From Alphaproteobacteria bacterium MarineAlpha11_Bin1 (GTDB lineage: Bacteria > Pseudomonadota > Alphaproteobacteria > MPNO01 > UBA830), in NCBI GenBank assembly GCA_002937455.1, contig PTJZ01000010.1:1-64000 (forward strand): DNA of 64,000 bases. The letters run 5' to 3'. Under the pieces are notes generated by a model. It had not been told where the DNA came from. It saw nothing but the letters and a program-made list of their open reading frames with translations, and made no database searches. Of this stretch, positions 42,196 through 52,324 are shown piece by piece (positions within the stretch are counted from its first letter, which is position 1; each line of letters begins with the position of its first letter). Made by a program: the position numbers and the translations under genes.

Positions 42196-42822
42196 ATGAC
42201 TTCTAGTAACCGCAGCGGTGAAACTCCTGAACAATTAAACGGAATTGGCGCACTGCCCGTTCCGGATCCGGAAACGCTGGATATTGATCTTCAGAAATAT
42301 ATGGAAATCTGTGAACAAAAACTTGGTCACATCCCTAATGTTGTAAAAGTTTTTTCATTGCGTCCTGCGAAATTGAGAACCTTCATTGCTAAATACAATG
42401 AGATGATGCTCTCCGATGAAAGTGGATTAAGCCGACTAGAAAGAGAAATGATTGCTGTTGTTGTTTCATGCGTAAACCGATGCGTTTACTGCGTCACATC
42501 TCACAGTCAGGCTGTGCGAGAGTTCTCCGGCGACCCGGTGCTAGGCGATATATTGATGGTCAACTATCGTGAGGCCAATTTGACGCCACGCCAGCGTGCA
42601 ATCCTTGACCACGCTTGGAAGATGACTTCAGTTCCGGGTGAGACTGGCGAAGCGGACAGGCAAACCTTGGCTGACGCCGGATTGAGCCCTGAAGAGATTT
42701 TTGATCTTACCGACGTCATCGCCTACTTTAACTACACCAATAGAATGGCACACGGTCTCGGTATGCAGCCAAATGAATATTACTTCGGACGTAACCGATT
42801 GCCCGATCCAGAGTCAGAATAG
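42196..42822 (+). CDS. AhpD-like / carboxymuconolactone-decarboxylase-family peroxidase-related protein
   Basis: 208-residue all-helical protein with the peroxidase-related AhpD motif C96-VY-C99-x3-H103 inside MIAVVVSCVNRCVYCVTSH (in part), as in the uncharacterised peroxidase-related (YciW/YnjA-type) branch. The CxxC pair would reduce peroxides or organic hydroperoxides. It could protect iron-dependent oxygenases in this cluster. It begins a new unit that continues with a GroEL paralogue. Confidence 0.85.
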   Translation: MTSSNRSGETPEQLNGIGALPVPDPETLDIDLQKYMEICEQKLGHIPNVVKVFSLRPAKLRTFIAKYNEMMLSDESGLSRLEREMIAVVVSCVNRCVYCVTSHSQAVREFSGDPVLGDILMVNYREANLTPRQRAILDHAWKMTSVPGETGEADRQTLADAGLSPEEIFDLTDVIAYFNYTNRMAHGLGMQPNEYYFGRNRLPDPESE

Positions 42823-42989
42823 ATTATCTTAGTTGGTATCACCAATCACCTTTATAGAGAACTGATCCTATAACGCTAGCCCGCTTTAGCTTGAATTCCA
42901 AGGCCGTATATTTGTCGAAGGTAGTGTATTTATGGAGTATCCTATTTCTATGCATTCACAGAGGTTGGAGTTTGCGTTAAACCGGGCTA

Positions 42990-44666
42990 ATGGCAACCGT
43001 CGCTATAAAGTTCGGGTTAGAGGCACAGCGCGAGATGCTTCGAGGAATCAATCTGCTTACCCGAACGGTGGCAGCAACGTTGGGTCCCAAGGGGAGAAAC
43101 GTTCTGATCGAATCGGAGGGTGGTATTGGACCTCCCCGCATTACCAAGGACGGCGTGACCGTATCCGATTCTCTTCAAGTCGATGGACAATATGATCAAA
43201 TAGGGCTTCGTCTGATCCGGCGGGCTGGCCAGCGTGTAGGCGAAGAGTTTGGGGACGGTACCACGACAACAATTGTATTGGCAGGAGTATTGGCTTCCGA
43301 GGGCCTTAAGGCTGTAACGGCAGGGTATGACCCTATGGAGCTAAGGCTGGCCTTAAATGATGGAGTAAATACGATTATCGACGAACTGCGACAACTGGCA
43401 CAACCTGTTGGAGGACGTAGTGACTTGGAGCGTATTGCGACGGTTTCGGCTAACGGTGACGGTAATCTTGGTAGTATCATTGCTGCGGCCTTTGATAGTG
43501 TAGGCGTTGATGGGGTGGTTACCGTCGAGGGTGGTGAAGGCTTCTATACAACTTGGGAAAAATTGAATGGACTTCAATGGGAAGGAGGATACGTCTCCCC
43601 TTATTTTATGACTGACACAACAACTACCGAGTGTCGATATGAGAAACCACTGATTCTGCTTACCGAGCATACACTAGAGCAGCACACTCAACTGTTAAAA
43701 CTGCTTGAGGTATCGGTCAGGGAGAACCGCCCGTTGCTGATAGTGGCAGAGGCAGTGAAAGGAGAGGCCCTTCAGACACTGACCGTCAATAAAATAAAAA
43801 ACAACCTTCGGGTGGTGGCCGGTAAGGGACCCTTTTTCGGCGATCGTCGTAGAGAAACTATGGAAGACTTAGCGCTTTTGACGGGTGCTACGCTTGTATC
43901 CGAGAGCCGGGGTACTAACAAATCAACTATAGACCCTGGGGTTCTGGGTACTGCTGACCGGGTCATTTTAAATAAGGATACTACTACGATCATAGGTGCC
44001 GCAGGAGATTCAAGAGATGTTGCACGCCGCGCTAATAGCGTCAGGGCTGAGCAGGGGGCGAAGCGGAATACCCCGTTTCAGGAAAAGATACTCCGCGAAC
44101 GTCTTGCTAGACTCACTGGCGGGGTGGTGGTGGTGCGGATCGGAGGCGCCAGCGAGATAGAAATTAAAGAGCGTCGAGAACGCGCCGATGATGCCGTGAG
44201 CGCGGTCCGCGCCGCTCCACTTGAGGGTATTTTACCAGGCGGAGGCGCGGGGTATATCCACGCGACTCGCCGGCTAACAAATGATGATACAGAATTAGGA
44301 AGCGTTGCTGTAGGTATTTTGCGTCGAGTTCTAGCATCGCCCGCGGAGCGCATCGCTTTTAACGCCGGTTATGATGGCAGAATGATTTCTGCGAAGCTGG
44401 CGGGATTTATGGATCCGTGCCAAGGTTTTGATGCTCAGGAGGGAGAATTTCGCGACCTATTCAAGGCCGGTATCGTTGATCCAGCGAGGATCGCGATCGC
44501 GGCGTTAGAAGCAGCGAATTCAGTAGCTTCCCTTTTCCTTACAGCGGCGGCCGTGATTAGCAAGCCGCTCCCGGAGCGGCCGACAAGTTCGGGTAATATT
44601 CCTTTTGGTCCGGAGGCTAAAGATATGACTTCAGAAGAGGCAGGTCACTTCGGACTTCTGTCATGA
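42990..44666 (+). CDS. groEL: Divergent GroEL-family chaperonin (no GroES partner)
   Basis: 558-residue group I chaperonin. ATP-binding and hydrolysis sites are kept: TLGPKGRNV at 30-38, GDGTTT at 88-93, the ADDAVSAVRAA segment with the catalytic Asp, LPGGGAGYI and KAGIVDPARI. The apical domain and several contacts differ strongly from housekeeping GroEL, and the C-terminal GGM-repeat tail is absent (ends in EEAGHFGLLS). There is no groES next to it and no CIRCE element upstream, so it is not the cell's main chaperonin. It lies inside the catabolic region between an AhpD-like gene and a DMT carrier. Dedicated chaperonins of this kind are known to fold certain monooxygenases (for example the propane-monooxygenase-linked MimG), and such a role fits. 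Confidence 0.88.
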   Translation: MATVAIKFGLEAQREMLRGINLLTRTVAATLGPKGRNVLIESEGGIGPPRITKDGVTVSDSLQVDGQYDQIGLRLIRRAGQRVGEEFGDGTTTTIVLAGVLASEGLKAVTAGYDPMELRLALNDGVNTIIDELRQLAQPVGGRSDLERIATVSANGDGNLGSIIAAAFDSVGVDGVVTVEGGEGFYTTWEKLNGLQWEGGYVSPYFMTDTTTTECRYEKPLILLTEHTLEQHTQLLKLLEVSVRENRPLLIVAEAVKGEALQTLTVNKIKNNLRVVAGKGPFFGDRRRETMEDLALLTGATLVSESRGTNKSTIDPGVLGTADRVILNKDTTTIIGAAGDSRDVARRANSVRAEQGAKRNTPFQEKILRERLARLTGGVVVVRIGGASEIEIKERRERADDAVSAVRAAPLEGILPGGGAGYIHATRRLTNDDTELGSVAVGILRRVLASPAERIAFNAGYDGRMISAKLAGFMDPCQGFDAQEGEFRDLFKAGIVDPARIAIAALEAANSVASLFLTAAAVISKPLPERPTSSGNIPFGPEAKDMTSEEAGHFGLLS

Positions 44667-44832
44667 ATCGGCAACGTCCTAGGGTGTTAACTAAGCGTTT
44701 GGACGGTTTAAGACCAAGATCAATCCTTGTTCGACTAGAGCGGTCGACATAATGCCCGGCTGTTTCGGGCGTCTAATAGGTCGGGTTACTCCTGTGCAAA
44801 TGAAATTCATCATTCATTAAAAGGCATGTCTC

Positions 44833-45726
44833 TTGCCGGCCCATTTTATTCTTTCACTCTATAGTACTTGGCTTCGTCTGCCGCCCAACTTACGAGGCAT
44901 TCTCTGGCTTAGCATTGGCACATTTATGTTCGCCATTGTGGACGTGTTTGTTAAATCACTGGGTGGTCGGTTTGATCCCCTGCAAATTTCCTTTTTTCGT
45001 TATAGCTGCGGTCTGATTTTTTTAATGCCGTTATTTATTAGGCTTGGTGCGTCGAATCTGAGGACTGGTCGCCTACCTCTTCATCTGATGCGAATGTGTC
45101 TCGCTTTTGCAGCCCAGTTAGGAATTTTTATCACTGTTATCCATATGCCATTGGCCGAGGCGACGGCATTAATGTTCTCCAAACCATTGTTTACGACACT
45201 AATCGCGGTGATCCTTCTGCACGAGGTGGTCGGGCGGCGGCGCTGGGTAGCGACGATCTTAGGCTTCATGGGGGTCTTGGTCTTGGTCCGCCCGGGAGCG
45301 GAGGCGTTTGATCCCATTGCCTTGGTCGCGGTTACATCAGCATTAACGTTTGCTGTTGCAAACGTTCTTATTCGCAAGATGTCAACGACCGAGCCAACAG
45401 GCCGCATTTTATTTTACTATCATATTGGAGGCGTGACCGTATTTGCCCTTCCTACCTGGTGGGTTTGGAATTTACCAGATTTAATTGACTGGCTAAAGTT
45501 GATCGGTATTGGAGGTCTCACGACGCTTGGTATATTTTGCTTTATGCGGGCGTTCGCGGTTGGTGAGGCTAATGCTGTGGGACCGGTTGAAAACGTTAGG
45601 CTGATTTATGCTGTTTTGTTTGGTTATTTACTCTTCGCGGAAATTCCTTCTATCTGGACTGCGGTAGGTGCTCTTATAATCGTGGGTAGTACCTACTACA
45701 TCGCGCGGGGAGAGGCGCGAGAGTGA
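44833..45726 (+). CDS. EamA/DMT-family transporter
   Basis: 297-residue inner-membrane protein with about ten hydrophobic helices and two EamA repeats. The MPLAEATALMFSKPLFTTL and ENVRLIYAVLFGYLLFAEIP segments are typical of S-adenosylmethionine/metabolite carriers of this family. The start is uncertain; a TTG with AAAAGG about nine bases before it is the only in-frame choice near the expected N-terminus. Substrate unknown. Confidence 0.83.
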   Translation: MPAHFILSLYSTWLRLPPNLRGILWLSIGTFMFAIVDVFVKSLGGRFDPLQISFFRYSCGLIFLMPLFIRLGASNLRTGRLPLHLMRMCLAFAAQLGIFITVIHMPLAEATALMFSKPLFTTLIAVILLHEVVGRRRWVATILGFMGVLVLVRPGAEAFDPIALVAVTSALTFAVANVLIRKMSTTEPTGRILFYYHIGGVTVFALPTWWVWNLPDLIDWLKLIGIGGLTTLGIFCFMRAFAVGEANAVGPVENVRLIYAVLFGYLLFAEIPSIWTAVGALIIVGSTYYIARGEARE

Positions 45727-45781
45727 TATTGATAGAACTTCAAACTGTCGATACCGTTCGAATTCAATAAAAGGAAGCAAT

Positions 45782-46537
45782 ATGACAGAAACAGCTATAT
45801 TCGAACCCGGCGGTTATAGGTATGTCCGGGGACCGTTCCAGTATTCCGGTGGGGTTGTTGCAGAGGTTGGATTTGCGCTAGAGCGGGTTCGGTTTCAGAC
45901 GCCATTACCTCTGGAGGAAGGATTTGCACGAATCGAAAGCCACCTGGACCGGATTGGACGGCCATACACCTCTTTTGCTGCCTGCGAGTTACGTTCGCCG
46001 GAACCGTTTTCCGAGCAAGGCTTCATTGATTTTAACCGGGTCTATGTCGGCACGTTGGAACGTTGGGGGCTGTTTAAAGATGAGGAAAACCCGGTTGCGC
46101 GTTCGAATGTCTGTCCTGAAATCGATGCTCCACCTGAGCCCAGTTTCCATGCCTTCAGTTATACAGTCCCAGCCGCGGCTGATCAGTCACGGAGTTTCGT
46201 GATCGCCGGGTCTGCAGAATCACCCGAGGGCGGCGCGACTTACGAGGAACGAATTATTCGATTAGGGGAGACGTCCGAAGATGCGCTACTTGAAAAAGCG
46301 CAATATGTAATACAAGCGATGGAAAAACGTATGTCGGCGCTGGACGTTGGTTGGGAAGATGCCACAGTGACCCATGCTTACACGGTTCATGACCTTCACC
46401 CTTTTCTTGGTGACGAACTCGTATCCCGCGGTGCGGCCGACGCCGGCTTAACTTGGGTCTATGCTAGGCCGCCGGTAATTGGTCTAGAATATGAGATGGA
46501 CGTCCGCGGCGTGCATACCGAGTATGTCATGGTCTGA
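45782..46537 (+). CDS. 2-amino(-5-chloro)muconate deaminase-like (CnbZ-type) protein
   Basis: 251-residue soluble protein. GGYRYVRGPFQYSGGV, FAACELRSPEPFSEQGF, ARSNVCPEI and GLTWVYARPPVIGLEYEMDVRG recall the CnbZ family, which deaminates 2-amino-5-chloromuconate in chloronitrobenzene degradation; the fold belongs near the RidA group. The match is from memory, so confidence is moderate. It ends the catabolic region, 296 bases before recA. If correct, it implies a pathway through an amino-substituted ring-cleavage product. Confidence 0.66.
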   Translation: MTETAIFEPGGYRYVRGPFQYSGGVVAEVGFALERVRFQTPLPLEEGFARIESHLDRIGRPYTSFAACELRSPEPFSEQGFIDFNRVYVGTLERWGLFKDEENPVARSNVCPEIDAPPEPSFHAFSYTVPAAADQSRSFVIAGSAESPEGGATYEERIIRLGETSEDALLEKAQYVIQAMEKRMSALDVGWEDATVTHAYTVHDLHPFLGDELVSRGAADAGLTWVYARPPVIGLEYEMDVRGVHTEYVMV

Positions 46538-46758
46538 TGGTGACGTTAAACCTATGCATCCGCTTACAACTCAGTTTCCCGCTTAGGCGTGAAGCCGGTT
46601 GTCTTTTCGGTCTATTTTCTTGAGCGGGAACACCGAATCATTCGGATGATACACCAGCTTAAGTTGGAAAACAGCAGCTCGATCAGGCGAGAACAAAACA
46701 GGAAAACTGCGAGAAATTCTATTTATTTTCAATTTATTGGTTTTTTTATTGAAGAAAA

Positions 46759-46773
46759 GAACAAAAGGAGTAC
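46759..46773. promoter_or_regulatory. Candidate LexA box upstream of recA
   Basis: GAAC-N7-GTAC (reverse GTAC-N7-GTTC) differs at one base from the alphaproteobacterial SOS box GTTC-N7-GTTC and lies 60 bases before the recA start. A second near match, GAAC-N7-GAAA, is at 46691-46705. The rest of the 46538-46833 spacer is AT-rich, and a 66-codon ORF in it has no support. Confidence 0.45.
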
Positions 46774-46833
46774 ATTGGGTTCATTATAGAAGATTGCACC
46801 CATAACATCGGTATGGAATAAGGAGAGGTTGAG

Positions 46834-47940
46834 ATGGCTGAGGCGAACCTGAGAGTGGTTGACGGAGAAAACATGGACAGATCCGAAGCGGACAAGAATA
46901 AGGCGCTTGAAGCAGCATTGAGCCAGATCGAGCGCGCCCATGGCAAAGGTTCAATCATGAAGCTTGGCGACGGTTCAAATCCTGTAGATATTGAGGCGAT
47001 CTCAACCGGTTCTATTGGGCTTGATATTGCACTTGGTATTGGAGGCGTGCCGCGCGGCCGCATCGTCGAAATTTACGGGCCGGAGAGTTCTGGAAAGACA
47101 ACGTTGGCACTTCACATAGTGGCAGAAGCTCAAAAAAAAGGAGGTAATTGTGCCTTCATTGACGCAGAACACGCACTTGACCCGGTTTATGCCCGCAAAC
47201 TAAACGTCGACGTTGAAGAATTGTTGATCTCTCAGCCTGACGCCGGCGAGCAGGCACTTGAAATTGCAGATACATTGGTTCGGTCAGGTGCGATAGACGT
47301 GATTGTGATTGACTCTGTCGCAGCGCTGGTACCAAGAGCGGAACTTGAAGGAGAGATGGGCGACACTCATGTTGGATTGCAGGCCCGGCTTATGAGCCAA
47401 GCACTGCGCAAACTGACCGGCTCTATAAACCGATCCCAATGCCTAATAATATTTATTAACCAAATTCGTATGAAAATCGGAGTAATGTTTGGTAGCCCGG
47501 AAACCACCACAGGTGGCAATGCCCTTAAATTTTATTCTTCTGTGCGTCTAGATATCCGACGGATAGGTGCGATTAAAGATCGAGACGAGATTGTTGGTAA
47601 TCAGACTAGAGTCAAAGTCGTTAAAAATAAGATGGCGCCACCTTTTAAAACGATTGAATTTGATATCATGTATGGTGAGGGTATCTCGAAGATGGGTGAA
47701 TTGGTTGATCTTGGGGTCAAGGCTGGACTTGTTGAAAAATCGGGATCATGGTTTTCTTATGGTGATCAGCGGATTGGGCAAGGGCGAGAAAATGCCAAGA
47801 CATTCTTGCTAGAGAATCGGGATATATCCGATCAACTTCAGCAAAAAATTCTTGAGCATGCCGGTGTGCTCAATGAAGCGGCGATGACCGATCCACCCGG
47901 GATTATTTCAGATGAAGATGAAGAGGGAGCAGATTCATAA
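46834..47940 (+). CDS. recA: Recombinase A
   Basis: 368-residue DNA recombinase and LexA coprotease. Walker A is GPESSGKTT at 82-90, followed by the conserved [34 protein letters not shown] (in part), loop L2 with [35 protein letters not shown] (in part), and an acidic tail. GGAGAGG lies before the ATG. An LexA-box-like site and its own terminator bracket the gene. The long N-terminus (before the [12 protein letters not shown] region) is typical of alphaproteobacterial RecA. Confidence 0.98.
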   Translation: MAEANLRVVDGENMDRSEADKNKALEAALSQIERAHGKGSIMKLGDGSNPVDIEAISTGSIGLDIALGIGGVPRGRIVEIYGPESSGKTTLALHIVAEAQKKGGNCAFIDAEHALDPVYARKLNVDVEELLISQPDAGEQALEIADTLVRSGAIDVIVIDSVAALVPRAELEGEMGDTHVGLQARLMSQALRKLTGSINRSQCLIIFINQIRMKIGVMFGSPETTTGGNALKFYSSVRLDIRRIGAIKDRDEIVGNQTRVKVVKNKMAPPFKTIEFDIMYGEGISKMGELVDLGVKAGLVEKSGSWFSYGDQRIGQGRENAKTFLLENRDISDQLQQKILEHAGVLNEAAMTDPPGIISDEDEEGADS

Positions 47941-47967
47941 AAACGATAAACAGAAAAATTACAGATA

Positions 47968-47993
47968 AACAGGCTCCGGTGGCGGAGCCTGTT
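47968..47993 (+). terminator. Hairpin terminator after recA
   Basis: AACAGGCTCCG and CGGAGCCTGTT form an 11-base perfect stem with a GTGG loop, 28 bases after the recA stop. The tail (CTGTGTCT) has only scattered T residues, so it may be a weak terminator or an mRNA-end hairpin. Confidence 0.6.
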
Positions 47994-48061
47994 CTGTGTC
48001 TGGACAGTGTCGATTTGGACCGTTAAAAAAAAGCGCTTTCCGGCCGGTCTTAGGCAATGTT

Positions 48062-48071
48062 CCCCCCCCCC
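48062..48071. repeat. C10 homopolymer before alaS
   Basis: Ten consecutive C residues lie 37 bases before the alaS start, in the leader. Tracts of this length are prone to slippage and to sequencing error; a length change could alter promoter spacing or leader structure. Confidence 0.9.
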
Positions 48072-48107
48072 GTTGGCCGGTGAACTGAACAGGCGAATTT
48101 CGGACTA

Positions 48108-50756
48108 ATGACGGCGACAACAAACGATATCCGGGCGAAGTTTCTCGATTATTTTGGCCAGAACGATCACGAGATCGTGGCGTCATCGCCATTGGTGCCG
48201 AATAATGATCCGACGCTTCTGTTTACCAATGCCGGTATGGTGCAGTTCAAGAACGTTTTCACGGGCTTGGAAACGCGTCGATATAAGCGAGCGACCACAT
48301 CGCAAAAGTGCGTTCGCGCTGGCGGGAAACACAACGATTTGGAGAATGTCGGCTACACAGCTCGTCACCATACTTTTTTTGAAATGCTGGGTAATTTTTC
48401 GTTCGGCGATTATTTCAAAGAGGTTGCGATAGAGCATGCTTGGAACCTTGTGACAAAAGAGTATGGCCTTCCGGCCGAAAAATTGTTGGTAACCGTATTT
48501 TCAGAGGATAATGAGGCATATGATCTGTGGCGGAAGATTGGTGGCCTCTCCGGAGATCGCATAATCCGTATCCCAACGAGCGATAATTTTTGGTCTATGG
48601 GCGATACAGGTCCTTGCGGACCCTGTTCAGAAATTTTCTACGATCACGGCGACGAGATTCCGGGCGGACCACCCGGGAGCCCTGACGAGGATGGGGATAG
48701 GTTTATTGAAATCTGGAACCTAGTGTTTATGCAGTTTGAGCAGATCGACGCCGATACCCGTGAACACCTACCCAAACCATCTATTGATACGGGAATGGGG
48801 CTGGAACGTATGTCGGCTGTTCTACAGGGTAAACACAACAATTACGAAATTGACTTGATGCGTAACCTGATCGAGGCCTCAGCCGAAGCTTCGGACGTCC
48901 CGACGGGCGGGGATAATCTCTTCTCCCACCGCGTTATTGCCGACCACTTGCGTGCGTCAAGTTTTCTGATATCCGATGGGGTACTGCCGTCAAATGAGGG
49001 CCGCGGCTACGTGCTCCGGCGCATAATGCGTCGCGCCATGCGGCATGCGCACATAATGGGCTGTGACGAACCTCTATTATGGAAACTCGTCCCGGCTTTA
49101 ATTAACGAAATGGGCGCGGCCTTTCCGGAGTTGGAGAGAGCCGAGGCGCTTGTAAGTGAGACGCTTAAGCTTGAGGAAGCCCGGTTTAAAGAAACGCTAG
49201 GCCGTGGCCTGCGTTTGTTAGAGGATGAAACAAAAAAATTGGGCGACGGAGAGGAACTCGACGGGAACATCGCTTTCCGTCTTTATGACACCTATGGTTT
49301 CCCACTCGATCTGACCGAAGATGTCCTTCGAAGTCAGGGCCGCACACTAGATAAGCTCGGTTTTGATGCCGCAATGGAACGACAGCGGGCCGAGGCGCGA
49401 AAGAACTGGACTGGCTCAGGGTCAGCGGCGGATGAGACCGTGTGGTTTGACATTCGTGAGCGCGTGGGGGCAACCGAGTTCTTGGGATACACTACGGAGC
49501 AGGCTGACGGTATAATCGCTGCGATGTTAATGGATGGCGCTGAGGTCGAAGAAGCCACCAAAGGAACAAAAATCGAGTTAGTGGCTAACCAGACGCCGTT
49601 CTACGGCGAGTCCGGGGGCCAAATAGGCGACGCAGGCAAGCTTACAACTGATGGCGCGGAGGTTGTCGTTATCGATACCCAGAAGAAGCTTGGCGACGTT
49701 CACGTCCATGTTGGAATTGTTTCCAAGGGGACGATTAAGATTGGAGATGCCGGCGTATTCGTAGTCGAAAATGGTCGCAGGTCAGGACTCAGAGCGCATC
49801 ACTCAGCCACTCACCTACTACATGAAGCACTCCGCCGCGGTCTCGGGGAACACGTGACCCAGAAGGGATCACTGGTAGCACCCGACCGGCTGCGGTTCGA
49901 TATTTCGCACCCGCGAGCAATCCAGGCTGATGAACTTCGGGTTATAGAAAGAGAGGTAAACGCGAGGATCCGCCTTAATACTCCAGTTGATACATGGCTA
50001 ATGTCTCCAGATGAAGCAATTGAACAGGGAGCTATGGCTTTATTTGGCGAAAAATACGGCGAGGAGGTTAGGGTCGTTTCTATGGGTGGTGATGGAGAAC
50101 AATTCTCAGTTGAACTCTGTGGCGGAACCCACGTTTCGCGAACCGGTGATATTGGTTTTTTCCAGATTGTTGGTGAAGGAGCGGTGGCATCTGGTGTTCG
50201 TCGCATCGAGGCATTGGCCGGTGAGACTGCGGAAGTTTTTGCCCGCGAACAAGAAGATTTACTAGGTCAGGCGGCGCAGGAACTTAAGACGGGTGCGGAG
50301 AATGTGCCTAGTCGGGTCAAGGGACTGCTGGACGAGCGGAAGAATTTTGAGAGAGAACTGTCGGATTTGCGCCGAAAGTTGGCGGCGGGTGTATCCGATG
50401 CAAGTGGCCGCCGTGATGACGAGCGAAAAATTTCTGACCTGATATTCTCTCCGCGAATAATGGAGGGAATCCCGGGCAAAGAGCTAAAACCCATGGCTGA
50501 CGAGATAAAGAAACGGATCGGATCCGGCGTGACCGTGATTGTGTCCGTTGATGAGGGAAAAGCGTCAATCGTTGTTGGTGTAACTGATGATTTAACGGAG
50601 CGGATAAGTGCAGTTGATCTGGTCCGACTTGGTTCCGTAGCCTTGGGCGGAAAGGGGGGAGGCGGTCGTCCTGATATGGCTCAGGCGGGTGGTCCCGATG
50701 GTGCGGCCGCCCAAGCGGCAGTTGACGCGATAGCGGAGGCAATTGCCGACGCATAA
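48108..50756 (+). CDS. alaS: Alanyl-tRNA synthetase
   Basis: 882-residue class II aminoacyl-tRNA synthetase. The catalytic core begins with the usual [18 protein letters not shown] region; the editing domain has [12 protein letters not shown] (zinc His pair) and [13 protein letters not shown], and the C-terminal glycine-rich [16 protein letters not shown] tail is complete. The length is normal and the gene is intact. Directly downstream of recA, as in many alphaproteobacteria. The start has only GGA as ribosome-binding site. Confidence 0.98.
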   Translation: MTATTNDIRAKFLDYFGQNDHEIVASSPLVPNNDPTLLFTNAGMVQFKNVFTGLETRRYKRATTSQKCVRAGGKHNDLENVGYTARHHTFFEMLGNFSFGDYFKEVAIEHAWNLVTKEYGLPAEKLLVTVFSEDNEAYDLWRKIGGLSGDRIIRIPTSDNFWSMGDTGPCGPCSEIFYDHGDEIPGGPPGSPDEDGDRFIEIWNLVFMQFEQIDADTREHLPKPSIDTGMGLERMSAVLQGKHNNYEIDLMRNLIEASAEASDVPTGGDNLFSHRVIADHLRASSFLISDGVLPSNEGRGYVLRRIMRRAMRHAHIMGCDEPLLWKLVPALINEMGAAFPELERAEALVSETLKLEEARFKETLGRGLRLLEDETKKLGDGEELDGNIAFRLYDTYGFPLDLTEDVLRSQGRTLDKLGFDAAMERQRAEARKNWTGSGSAADETVWFDIRERVGATEFLGYTTEQADGIIAAMLMDGAEVEEATKGTKIELVANQTPFYGESGGQIGDAGKLTTDGAEVVVIDTQKKLGDVHVHVGIVSKGTIKIGDAGVFVVENGRRSGLRAHHSATHLLHEALRRGLGEHVTQKGSLVAPDRLRFDISHPRAIQADELRVIEREVNARIRLNTPVDTWLMSPDEAIEQGAMALFGEKYGEEVRVVSMGGDGEQFSVELCGGTHVSRTGDIGFFQIVGEGAVASGVRRIEALAGETAEVFAREQEDLLGQAAQELKTGAENVPSRVKGLLDERKNFERELSDLRRKLAAGVSDASGRRDDERKISDLIFSPRIMEGIPGKELKPMADEIKKRIGSGVTVIVSVDEGKASIVVGVTDDLTERISAVDLVRLGSVALGGKGGGGRPDMAQAGGPDGAAAQAAVDAIAEAIADA

Positions 50757-50776
50757 TTTCATTTTTATAAATTTAC

Positions 50777-50795
50777 GGCTGGGGTTACCCGAGCC
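50777..50795 (+). terminator. Possible terminator after alaS
   Basis: GGCTGGGG and CCCGAGCC form an eight-base stem with one internal G-G mismatch and a TTA loop, 20 bases after the alaS stop; only three T residues follow. Confidence 0.35.
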
Positions 50796-50910
50796 TTTAC
50801 AGACCGTCCGCCAAAACGCATTTTATAGTTATCCTTTCCAGCGGCGATCGTAACCGGCGCCCTTCCGATCACTACTGTCACAATGAATAAGCCCGTTAGG
50901 AGACCCGAAT

Positions 50911-52284
50911 ATGTTTGATCTTTTGTCTATTGCACGTACAGAGGCTGATGGAGGCGACCTGTTCAGCGTACTCAACGGCTTGTTCGAAACAGCCGACGTT
51001 AAGCCCGAAGGTTTCGACGACGCTGTCGTATGGAAGGGAGGAAATTTTGTTGGTAACGTTAATCCAGTAGCGCATTCGTTCACCGATGCTTATGCCCTTC
51101 TTGGAACGCTTGCGGCCATCGACGTGCTAAAACTTCCATTTTATGCCGTGCCTATGTGGTCTCAATATCGTCACGATACCGAACTCGCCCCGCTAAGTTG
51201 GTTTGGCAATATGCCATGCACATCGATAAAGTGGTCGACGGCAGGCGATGCTTATGTAAACGATGGAAAAGGTGGGAAAGTCGTCGTAATGGGCAAGTCG
51301 GCTAATGCGCCTTTGCGTACCCAGGCGGGGGTCTACTGTAACGTGCGACCCTACGGACCGATTACGGTGGTTCGTTGTATGCCGTGCTTGCCATACTCTC
51401 AGAACAAGAAAGTATTCAACGTTGACGACATGGGCATTGTACATTCCGAGATGAATACACCTGGCGTTCAGCTTGCCTATGCCAATCGCCTGTTCCTTAA
51501 AATGGTGCACGAAACCGGTCGTCTTGGACGAGTCGCGACAAAACCAACCCAAGCAATGGAAGATGGTATCAACGCGGGGCTCCATTCTTGGCTGTTGCAA
51601 GGCACTAAGTTCGAGGTTGGGCGTAAATACGCTGTTGACCCCTATGAGGAACACAAGGATCGAATCGAGAAAATTGTGGCATTGCTACCGTCCGACTTCA
51701 AAGACGGCATGGAGAATTGGGGTGGTCGTATCGAACAGCATATCGCTGATACAAATTACGGATTGCTGCTGTGGGACCTGATAGAAAAGCGCGATACCAT
51801 AGTGCTTGCAACCGACCTTGACGGCGATCGTCTGACGGATCTTCTTGCAGATGTTTCAGACCCTTTGCGTACTTTCGGCGGTATGGTTGCCAAACATCTC
51901 GGCCGAGAAGTTGATATTAGGGAGATGTGGTCCGAAATGGGTTATACCACCGGTAACGGCCGCGATATGACGTCCGTCATGTATCGTATGGATGGCCCCC
52001 CGATCCACGAACAAACCCTTGGCTCCGCCGATGCGATGCTCCTGCGGCTTCTGGATGGGGATGAATCTATGGGCGGAACAAAGCAACCTTACGACCCACG
52101 AATCCATTTCGTACTAATCCGGGACGCGTATCTAGATGCTAACCCGGAAAACGTCGACCTGCGTAAGTGGCTCGATGATGCCTTAGAAAAATTTGACGCG
52201 GTCTACAGTGGAAATCGACCAGGTTTCATAGAGGGTTATGCTGCGCTCAAGGAGGCAATCAAACCTTGGGGTAATACGGTTTGA
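50911..52284 (+). CDS. Protein of unknown function (457 aa)
   Basis: Long intact gene with coding character throughout and AGGAGA before its ATG, so a real protein, but I do not recognise the family. It is soluble, with no signal peptide or membrane helix. Notable features are a cysteine-bearing stretch (VYCNVRPYGP, then VRCMPCLPYSQNKK with CxxC), the segments TQAMEDGINAGLHSWLLQGTKF (in part) and VLATDLDGDRLTDLLADV, and the C-terminal PYDPRIHFVLIRDAYLD. The CxxC could bind a metal or act as a redox pair. It occupies the place downstream of alaS where many relatives have icd, yet it shows none of the isocitrate dehydrogenase motifs. Confidence 0.85.
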   Translation: MFDLLSIARTEADGGDLFSVLNGLFETADVKPEGFDDAVVWKGGNFVGNVNPVAHSFTDAYALLGTLAAIDVLKLPFYAVPMWSQYRHDTELAPLSWFGNMPCTSIKWSTAGDAYVNDGKGGKVVVMGKSANAPLRTQAGVYCNVRPYGPITVVRCMPCLPYSQNKKVFNVDDMGIVHSEMNTPGVQLAYANRLFLKMVHETGRLGRVATKPTQAMEDGINAGLHSWLLQGTKFEVGRKYAVDPYEEHKDRIEKIVALLPSDFKDGMENWGGRIEQHIADTNYGLLLWDLIEKRDTIVLATDLDGDRLTDLLADVSDPLRTFGGMVAKHLGREVDIREMWSEMGYTTGNGRDMTSVMYRMDGPPIHEQTLGSADAMLLRLLDGDESMGGTKQPYDPRIHFVLIRDAYLDANPENVDLRKWLDDALEKFDAVYSGNRPGFIEGYAALKEAIKPWGNTV

Positions 52285-52324
52285 AGCCCTCAAGAAAGAA
52301 ACTTTTGAAAGCCCCTCCCCGGAT

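Noticed and set aside
42823..42989. CIRCE or heat-shock element upstream of groEL
   Set aside because: The nine-base CIRCE arms are not present.
44754..44770. GCCCG/CGGGC hairpin after groEL
   Set aside because: Only five pairs and no T tract; too weak to call a terminator.
46589..46789. 66-codon ORF before recA
   Set aside because: No ribosome-binding site, odd composition, and overlaps the likely recA promoter.
50911..52284. Isocitrate dehydrogenase, expected downstream of alaS
   Set aside because: None of the icd substrate- or NADP-binding motifs is present.
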